Below are positions 32,711 through 37,757 of a stretch of DNA of 37,757 bases, one piece after another. Origin of the DNA: Chloroflexota bacterium (GTDB lineage: Bacteria > Chloroflexota > Anaerolineae > Aggregatilineales > Phototrophicaceae); assembly GCA_013388735.1 (NCBI GenBank), contig JACAES010000086.1, positions 1 through 37,757 of the forward strand, in the 5' to 3' direction. Position 1 is the first letter of the stretch. Every line of letters begins with the position of its first letter. Under the pieces are notes generated by a model. It worked only from the letters and a program-made list of their open reading frames with translations. It was not told the origin of the DNA and made no database searches. Both the position numbers and the translations under genes were made by a program.

Positions 32711-32950
32711 TTATCCCTCATCATCGGTGATCTGCAACTGCTGTTCAAGGGCGCGCATCTGGTTCAGCAGATCATCGCGCTTGCGGGCTAACTGACGGTA
32801 ACGCGCCAGTTCTTCCGGGGACATGGTATCCTTATGCCCGCCGTGTGCCGCCAGCAGATTATCAATTTCTTCATCGAGCGCCTCGTAGAGCAGAACGATT
32901 TTACGGTACTCCTGCACCTGATGGAGTACGTTACGCTCATTTTCGCCCAT
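32711..32950 (-). CDS. Small coiled-coil protein, function unknown
   Basis: The 79-residue product is almost entirely helical with heptad-like Leu, Ile and Val positions in two helices (about 5-37 and 43-72) joined by a short loop containing GGHKDTMSPEEL. An AGGGG ribosome site lies 7 bases before ATG 32950. It is very hydrophilic, with no membrane segment, and its start lies 9 bases after the stop of the glycosyltransferase encoded at 32960-33961. It could be a helical hairpin adaptor; no family is recognised. Confidence 0.72.
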   Translation of the reverse strand: MGENERNVLHQVQEYRKIVLLYEALDEEIDNLLAAHGGHKDTMSPEELARYRQLARKRDDLLNQMRALEQQLQITDDEG

Positions 32951-32959
32951 GCTACGCCC

Positions 32960-33961
32960 CTACAACTCTGGTTCGGGTGTCGCCTTTGCTTCTCGGCTGC
33001 TTAATTTGACCTTTTGAATGTGATCCAGGTTTGTTCTGGTAGCAACCACGTACAGAGGCCGTCCCCGTGCTTCATCGTAAATACGCGCAATGTACTGCCC
33101 CATCACAAACAGGAAAAACAACTGGAACGCGCTCACCATCAGCAGCAGCACAATGGTTGTCACCTGACCGCCCAGGAAATTGTAACCCAGAACCAGGCGT
33201 AAGATGGCAATAATCGGGATCGCCAGCACCGCCAGCAGCCCCAGCACAAACGCCACATATACCATGATTTGCAGCGGGAAATACGAAAAGCCGGTCACGG
33301 CGTCCATTGCGAAACGCACCATCTTCTTAAGCGGGTATTTCGTTTCACCCCACTCACGCGCCTCACGAACATAGGTTACGCCGGTTTGTTTGAAGCCAAT
33401 CCAGCTCGTCATGCCCCGGATGAAACGATTATGCTCGCGCATCGCGTTCAGCACGTCCACCACTTTGCGATCCATCAGCCGGAAATCGCCGGTGTCCAGC
33501 GGGATGTCCACGTCGGTGATGCGGTAGATCATCCGGTAGAAAATCTTGGCGGTCATCAGCTTAAACCAGCTTTCGCCCTTCCGCTCCTGGCGAACGGCAT
33601 AAACAACTTGATACCCCGCCTTCCAGCGTTCAATCATCTCCAAAATCAGTTCGGGAGGGTCTTGCAGGTCAGCATCAATCACCACCATCGCGTCGCCGGA
33701 AGTATGGTCTAACCCGGCGGTCACGGCGATCTGATGTCCGAAATTGCGCGCGAAATTGACGATTTTGATGCGCGAATCCTGCGCGGCGATCTCCTCCAGC
33801 AGTTCCAGCGAACGGTCGCGGCTGCCATCATTGATCGTCACCAGTTCCCAGGGTTCGCCCGTTGAATCCATGACGGCGCACACGCGCTCATAGAGTTTTT
33901 TGATGTTGCCTTCTTCATTGTAAATGGGAGCAACGATGGAATAACGCGGTTTCTCGCTCAT
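32960..33961 (-). CDS. GT2 glycosyltransferase, GtrB/DPM1-like polyprenyl-phosphate glycosyltransferase
   Basis: The 333-residue protein has an N-terminal GT-A domain with APIYNEEGNI (11-20), NDGSRDRS (44-51), NFGHQIAVTAGLDH (73-86) and the metal-binding DADLQDPPEL (96-105). Two membrane helices follow at about 236-262 and 276-300, then a basic cytoplasmic tail. This layout is typical of enzymes that load glucose or another sugar onto undecaprenyl phosphate at the inner face of the membrane. Products would feed GT-C enzymes such as the two in this window. GAGGA overlapping the thrC stop is the ribosome site; the genes are 6 bases apart. Confidence 0.92.
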   Translation of the reverse strand: MSEKPRYSIVAPIYNEEGNIKKLYERVCAVMDSTGEPWELVTINDGSRDRSLELLEEIAAQDSRIKIVNFARNFGHQIAVTAGLDHTSGDAMVVIDADLQDPPELILEMIERWKAGYQVVYAVRQERKGESWFKLMTAKIFYRMIYRITDVDIPLDTGDFRLMDRKVVDVLNAMREHNRFIRGMTSWIGFKQTGVTYVREAREWGETKYPLKKMVRFAMDAVTGFSYFPLQIMVYVAFVLGLLAVLAIPIIAILRLVLGYNFLGGQVTTIVLLLMVSAFQLFFLFVMGQYIARIYDEARGRPLYVVATRTNLDHIQKVKLSSREAKATPEPEL

Positions 33962-33967
33962 GCGTCC

Positions 33968-35206
33968 TCACAAGTTCAAAGCCTGTCGAACCGAGTCCAA
34001 AGTGGGCTGCACCCGCAGTCCTCCGGCGACGGACTCCTGCGCGCGCCGCACGTCTTTCAAGCCATTACCGGTCACCAGCAGCAGCACGCTTTCTGCCGCC
34101 CCGATCACCCCTGATTGTACAGCAGCCTGCGCCCCGGCGAAAACTGCGGCAGCCGCCGGTTCGGCAAAAACGCCGGTTGACCGGGCCAGAGCAGGAATTG
34201 CCCCGATAATTTGTTTATCCGACACCGTAACAAATGCGCCTTGCGTTTGCCGTACAGCCCGCAGCGCCCTGGCGCGGTCGCGCGGCAGCCCGGCGGAAAT
34301 GCTGTCCGCGACGGTGTGAGCAGCGATAGGCTGCATATTTTCGGCGCGCGTGCCATCTTTCCATGCTGCAAAAAGTGCGGCGCTGCCTTCTGCTTGTACA
34401 CCGATCAGGCGCGGAATCCGCTCTATCCAACCCAACTGGTACAGATCATAAAACCCTTTATGCACCCCGGTGATGATATTACCATCTCCAACGCTGACGA
34501 CCACCACATCCGGCACATTCCAGTTGAGCTGTTCGGCGATTTCAAACGCGACTGTCTTTTTGCCCTCAACCGTGTACGGGTTAATGCCCGTGTTCCGGCA
34601 GTACCAGCCTTCGCTCTGGCAGGCCGCATAACACAGATCAAAAGCGTCGTCGTAAGTGCCTTCGACCAGCAGCACCGTCGCGCCGTACACCAGAAGCTGC
34701 GCGATCTTCGCTTCCGGCGCGGCTGCCGGCACAAAAATAATCACCTTCATGCCCACCGACGCAGCAAGGCCGGCCAGCGCCGCCGCCGCGTTGCCGGTGC
34801 TGGCAGTGCTGACGACCGCGATGCTCTGCTGCATGGCGCGGGCGACGACCAGCGCGCTCGCCCGGTCTTTGAGCGAACCGGTCGGGTTCGCGCCGTCGTC
34901 TTTCACCCAGGCGCGGTAAATGCCCAGGCTCTCGGCGGCGCGCGGCGCATCATACAGCGGCGTAAAACCCACCCGCAGCGGCGGCGCTTCTGTATCCGAC
35001 AGAACAGGCAGCAGCATTTTGTAGCGCCACATACTGTACGGCTGATTACGCAGCGTCTCGCGGTCAAGCTGCGTCCGCAGCGCGGGATAATCGTACAGCA
35101 CGTCCAGCGTGCCGACCGGCCTACACACTGGGCAGGTATAGGTGACTTCCTTTGCCTGGTAGCTGCGCCCGCAGACCGAGCAGCGCAGTTCAAGAATATC
35201 GGCCAT
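33968..35206 (-). CDS. thrC: Threonine synthase
   Basis: The enzyme converts O-phosphohomoserine to threonine with PLP. The 412-residue protein has an N-terminal zinc-ribbon-like pattern (Cys9, Cys12, Cys25, Cys28) found in many prokaryotic threonine synthases. The rest is the fold-type II domain: DDGANPTGSLKDRA with Lys113 as the PLP lysine, STASTGNAAAALAG (153-166), SVGDGNIITGVHKG and a C-terminal VLLLVTGNGLKD. An AGGA ribosome site lies upstream of ATG 35206. It stands next to unrelated glycosyltransferase and HIT genes. A related PLP fold with other substrate is possible, but the motif set fits threonine synthase well. Confidence 0.93.
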   Translation of the reverse strand: MADILELRCSVCGRSYQAKEVTYTCPVCRPVGTLDVLYDYPALRTQLDRETLRNQPYSMWRYKMLLPVLSDTEAPPLRVGFTPLYDAPRAAESLGIYRAWVKDDGANPTGSLKDRASALVVARAMQQSIAVVSTASTGNAAAALAGLAASVGMKVIIFVPAAAPEAKIAQLLVYGATVLLVEGTYDDAFDLCYAACQSEGWYCRNTGINPYTVEGKKTVAFEIAEQLNWNVPDVVVVSVGDGNIITGVHKGFYDLYQLGWIERIPRLIGVQAEGSAALFAAWKDGTRAENMQPIAAHTVADSISAGLPRDRARALRAVRQTQGAFVTVSDKQIIGAIPALARSTGVFAEPAAAAVFAGAQAAVQSGVIGAAESVLLLVTGNGLKDVRRAQESVAGGLRVQPTLDSVRQALNL

Positions 35207-35227
35207 CGGGAAAAATCCTTTAACCCA

Positions 35228-35255
35228 GAGACACAGAGGGCTTCCCCTGTATCTC
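35228..35255. repeat. Imperfect hairpin between the HIT gene and thrC
   Basis: GAGACACAGAGGG pairs imperfectly with CCCCTGTATCTC across a 3-base loop, just downstream of the HIT stop on the minus strand. The flank matches a dispersed 'CAGAGACACAGAG' type of sequence. It could end HIT transcription, but no T-run is present. Confidence 0.45.
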
Positions 35256-35267
35256 CGAGTCGCTGTA

Positions 35268-35741
35268 TTACGCTTTTAATTCTTCAAAATACTGCCGCAA
35301 TTTGTCGGCATACGGTAGGCGTTCTTCGCGCGTTGTTAGACGGTAAGCATGATGATCTTCATACAGCCGGTCGCCATGATAGCGCGGGAACACATGCAGA
35401 TGATAATGAAACACTTCCTGATAGCCTGCCGGTTCATTGTGCTGCCGTGTCGACGTACCGCCGCAGCCATATACATGCTTAAACGCAATCGCCACCCGCC
35501 GCGCCGCCTCGTGAACATGAATGGCAATGTCTGGCGTCAGGTCATAAATATTCTCGATGTGCCGGTTCGGAATAACCAGTGCATGTCCGGGATTATTGTT
35601 CCACCAGCGGACGTTAATCAATGCCGTGATGTGTTCTGTTTGCCAGAATACGTCTGATTGGTAGTTCCAGCCTTCATTTTCCAGCCCGGCCACAATGCGG
35701 CAGAAATGGCACTCGTACCCTTCCGGTGCATGATTGTACAT
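35268..35741 (-). CDS. HIT-family nucleotide-binding protein
   Basis: The 157-residue protein ends its core with the HIT motif HYHLHVFPRY (His112, His114, His116), where the middle His forms a nucleotidyl intermediate. A CHFC pair (Cys11, Cys14) at the N-terminus is often found as a zinc site in HIT hydrolases. Known members hydrolyse dinucleoside polyphosphates or AMP adducts; the natural substrate here is not known. The start ATG 35741 is just downstream of an 8-bp tandem repeat (35744-35765). It is cytoplasmic. Context (carbamate kinase upstream, threonine synthase downstream) gives no clear pathway. Confidence 0.93.
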   Translation of the reverse strand: MYNHAPEGYECHFCRIVAGLENEGWNYQSDVFWQTEHITALINVRWWNNNPGHALVIPNRHIENIYDLTPDIAIHVHEAARRVAIAFKHVYGCGGTSTRQHNEPAGYQEVFHYHLHVFPRYHGDRLYEDHHAYRLTTREERLPYADKLRQYFEELKA

Positions 35742-35743
35742 AG

Positions 35744-35765
35744 CTTTGCGCCTTTGCGTCTTTGC
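35744..35765. repeat. 8-bp tandem repeat (CTTTGCGY) upstream of the HIT gene
   Basis: CTTTGCGC, CTTTGCGT and CTTTGC follow without a gap. It occupies the untranslated gap between arcC and the HIT start. The base after it opens into ATTACGCTTTT (35766-35776), a string that recurs at 35267-35277 across the HIT stop. Confidence 0.8.
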
Positions 35766-35781
35766 ATTACGCTTTTCGCTT

Positions 35782-36732
35782 CTATTCCGGCACGACCCAG
35801 GTTCCCGTTTCGCCCCGCAGCGCCGGCACCAGAAAATCCGGCCCGGTGATGATCGCCTTCGGCCCGCCGTTCTGCACGAAGTCCACCGCCGCTTCGATTT
35901 TCGGCAGCATACTGCCTACGCCGAAGTGTCCCTCTGTTATATAGTGCCGCGCTTCGGCCAGCGTCAGACGGTCAAGCAGTTGTTGGTTGGGTTTATTGAA
36001 GTTGAGCGCCACCTTCTCCACGCCGGTGGAAATCATCAGCAGGTCGGCGCGCAGCGTAAGCGCCAGCAGCGCGCTGGCCCGGTCTTTGTCAATCACCGCG
36101 TACACCCCGCGCAGGCTGCCGTCCGGCTGCCGCACCACCGGGATACCGCCGCCGCCGCAGGCGATCACCACGTAGCCGCTGAGCATGAGCGCCTGAATGG
36201 CGTTGATTTCAACGACCGATTTCGGAATAGGCGAGGCCACCACCCGCCGCCAACCGCGCCCGGCATCTTCCATCACCTGCCAGCCCTCGGCCTCGAATTT
36301 GCGCGCTTCTTCCTCGGTCATGAAGCCGCCGATGGGTTTGGATGGCTTCTTAAAAGCCGGGTCGTCGGCGTCCACGCGCATCTGCGTGATGACCGTCGCG
36401 CAGGTGCGGTTCATGCCCAGGCGGCGCAGCGCGTCATCCAACCCCTGCTGAAGCATATAACCGATGCTGCCCTGCGTATCGGCCACCACCAGATCGAGCG
36501 GCACATCATGGATGCCGCCCTCTTTAGCCGCGATTTCGCCCCGCCGCAGGATGTACCCGACCTGCGGCCCGTTGCCGTGCGTAACGACCACATGCCAGCC
36601 GTCCGCCACCATGCGCGCGACATGGTTGCAGGTTTTACGCGCCGCTTCCCACTGGCGGGCGATGCCGGGCTGCTTCGGGTCTTCGATCAACGAGTTGCCG
36701 CCGATGGCGACAATTGCCAGTTTTTCGATCAT
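35782..36732 (-). CDS. arcC: Carbamate kinase
   Basis: The enzyme interconverts carbamoyl phosphate plus ADP with carbamate plus ATP, usually in the ATP-yielding direction. The 316 residues hold the amino-acid kinase pattern: AIGGNSLIEDP, VVTHGNGPQVGYIL, DTQGSIGYMLQQ, VVASPIPKSVVEI, VIACGGGGIPVV, AVIDKDRASALLAL and the end GSMLPKIEAAVDFV. Length is normal and key motifs are complete. No ornithine carbamoyltransferase or arginine deiminase is nearby, so the carbamoyl phosphate source is not arginine on this evidence. In anaerobic purine breakdown a carbamate kinase harvests energy from ureido intermediates; this fits the other purine genes, but the arcC gene is isolated here. Confidence 0.96.
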   Translation of the reverse strand: MIEKLAIVAIGGNSLIEDPKQPGIARQWEAARKTCNHVARMVADGWHVVVTHGNGPQVGYILRRGEIAAKEGGIHDVPLDLVVADTQGSIGYMLQQGLDDALRRLGMNRTCATVITQMRVDADDPAFKKPSKPIGGFMTEEEARKFEAEGWQVMEDAGRGWRRVVASPIPKSVVEINAIQALMLSGYVVIACGGGGIPVVRQPDGSLRGVYAVIDKDRASALLALTLRADLLMISTGVEKVALNFNKPNQQLLDRLTLAEARHYITEGHFGVGSMLPKIEAAVDFVQNGGPKAIITGPDFLVPALRGETGTWVVPE

Positions 36733-36762
36733 ATTCAGCGTTTAGCCTTTGGCAAATAGCCG

Positions 36763-37698
36763 TCAGATGTTAATTCTTCTGATGCGCTGCCGGAACACTT
36801 TATCAAGCCGTATCATTTTCTCGATAAGCATATCCTGAAGCTCCGGCCATGTCTCTGGATCGTCCAGACCTCCATATCCCTCAATATACTTGCGGACACG
36901 GCTGGCTCGTTTCTCGTCCAGGCGCTGCCAACCCAAGACATCGCCGAACTCACTTTCAATGGTCGCTCCTTCAGCATAGAGTAAATCAAATATCTTCTTG
37001 TTCTTCTCTTGATCTACAGTATTAATATATACCTCAACCCCTGCCCGATCTTTAAAGATGAGATAAACAAAAATGACCCCACTGCGCCCTGAACTTTTTT
37101 GTATCCAGGGACGTGTGCTGGGTGTTATTCCAGCGAACAGGTTTGTTCTATCCTTACTCCGCTCCAACAGCCCCTTCCAGAATTCTTTACAGCGATAATC
37201 ACGTGCTGCCAGTTCCTTCGTCGTTTCGGCAATCTCGCGGGTTTGTTCATCCGGCGCGGCCAGGACAGTAAACAGCGGGGCATATGGCGAGTCGGCAATT
37301 TTGACGGCTTCAACGCGAACCAGATAAAACGAGAAATCGGCACCGGTGGATTTGTTCAGCCAGTCAATCACGCGCTGATGTTCGGACCGGACTTCCGGCG
37401 TCACCCAGACGGCGGTTTTCGCTCCCAGGTTCACCATGTAGGTGAGCAGCTTCCCAAGATGGTCGTGATCGGTGCGCTCAAGCTGATTTTCAATAATGAC
37501 ATACGTTCCGTTTCGATCTTCACAAAAAAGATCAACATTAAACGAACCGACCGCCTTTTCGCGTTCTAACACCGTCAAATCTATACCGATACGTTGAGCC
37601 AAAGCATCAATATTCGACTCAAGCCACAGCGTAAAGTTATGCGCTTCGTGCCGGAAGGCATCCCGCACCGGCACAATTTCCAGCTTGCTGATGTTCAT
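36763..37698 (-). CDS. DUF4268-like protein with N-terminal PDDEXK-type nuclease fold
   Basis: The start ATG 37698 has AGGA at 37708-37705, 6 bases upstream; a longer frame to 37731 lacks such support. The N-terminal half of the 311-residue protein has a nuclease-like core: Asp56 in FNVDLFCEDRN, then VIIENQLERTDHDHLGKLLTYM with Glu70 and Gln72, a DxxxE-x-Q variant of the PD-(D/E)XK site. The C-terminal half is the DUF4268-like region with KEFWKGLLER, FVYLIFKDRAGVEVYI and RKYIEGYGGLDDP. Such proteins are often linked to restriction or defence loci. The gene is visibly more AT-rich than its neighbours, suggesting acquisition by transfer. Confidence 0.82.
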   Translation of the reverse strand: MNISKLEIVPVRDAFRHEAHNFTLWLESNIDALAQRIGIDLTVLEREKAVGSFNVDLFCEDRNGTYVIIENQLERTDHDHLGKLLTYMVNLGAKTAVWVTPEVRSEHQRVIDWLNKSTGADFSFYLVRVEAVKIADSPYAPLFTVLAAPDEQTREIAETTKELAARDYRCKEFWKGLLERSKDRTNLFAGITPSTRPWIQKSSGRSGVIFVYLIFKDRAGVEVYINTVDQEKNKKIFDLLYAEGATIESEFGDVLGWQRLDEKRASRVRKYIEGYGGLDDPETWPELQDMLIEKMIRLDKVFRQRIRRINI

Positions 37699-37704
37699 GG
37701 CATA

Positions 37705-37708
37705 TCCT
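37705..37708 (-). promoter_or_regulatory. Ribosome site supporting the DUF4268-like start
   Basis: AGGA on the minus strand lies 6 bases before ATG 37698 and inside the longer alternative frame, favouring the shorter product. No clear promoter can be placed in the few bases left before the window edge. Confidence 0.5.
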
Positions 37709-37757
37709 GACACAGCACTACCAATTCCCAAGCTTGTACCCGATAAGCTCGCCCAAT

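Noticed and set aside
34211-35482. Long plus-strand open frame of 423 codons
   Set aside because: It lies antisense to threonine synthase; the translation is Arg/His-rich and has no domain. High GC explains the open frame.

Overview
The window looks like a chromosomal segment of a Chloroflexota bacterium, probably of the class Anaerolineae. This is inferred from gene content, not from a marker gene. The clues are Thr/Pro-rich (TPTPT) linkers on extracytoplasmic proteins, an ECF sigma factor paired with a DUF5667/DUF5666/LysM-like membrane protein, a full set of late coenzyme F420 genes, a GsuK-like tandem-RCK potassium channel, high GC, dense 4-20 bp gene overlaps, and many short palindromic repeats. 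No rRNA, tRNA, CRISPR array or complete insertion sequence was recognised.

Layout. (1) 1-3646, plus strand: the end of an Asp/Asn-tailed protein, a hairpin terminator, an STT3-like GT-C membrane glycosyltransferase, and an ECF sigma factor overlapping a single-pass envelope protein that ends in a second acidic tail. (2) 8763-3745, minus strand: purine nucleoside phosphorylase, an Ig-like membrane protein, a DUF2520 reductase-like protein, PanB and PanC (pantothenate synthesis), then a separate YugP-like zinc metallopeptidase. (3) 8940-11610, plus strand: two small uncharacterised proteins and a K+ channel with two RCK modules. (4) 19561-11607, minus strand: a tightly overlapping operon for a xanthine-dehydrogenase-type molybdenum hydroxylase. 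It encodes an FAD/2Fe-2S fusion, a small membrane protein, a 584-residue protein with a phosphorylase-like C-terminus, the molybdopterin subunit, an EF2563-family protein and a YqeC-MocA fusion. Upstream lie a 120-bp MITE-like palindrome, a metallophosphoesterase, XdhC, and a large membrane glycosyltransferase-like gene carrying five short repeats inside its reading frame. (5) 30208-24067, minus strand: SsnA-like aminohydrolase, NpdG, CofE, a nitroreductase matching the C-terminal half of FbiB, CofD, CofC and an LLM-class F420-dependent oxidoreductase. (6) 37698-30244, minus strand: a PDDEXK/DUF4268-like protein, carbamate kinase, HIT protein, threonine synthase, a GtrB-like glycosyltransferase, a small coiled-coil protein, a fold-type II PLP enzyme, and two unknowns.

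How the genes may work together. Purine nucleoside phosphorylase, the SsnA-like aminohydrolase, the molybdenum hydroxylase with XdhC/EF2563/YqeC/MocA accessories, and carbamate kinase are the kinds of parts found in anaerobic purine breakdown and in the proposed labile-selenium molybdenum hydroxylase system. Their partial proximity suggests a purine-salvage or purine-fermentation capacity. CofC, CofD, the FbiB-like nitroreductase and CofE would build F420 from an FO precursor; FO synthase is not in the window. NpdG and the LLM enzyme would use F420. The best candidates for undescribed biology are the phosphorylase-like protein with its small membrane partner inside the Mo-hydroxylase operon, the small gene pair in front of the tandem-RCK channel, and the repeat-invaded glycosyltransferase gene.
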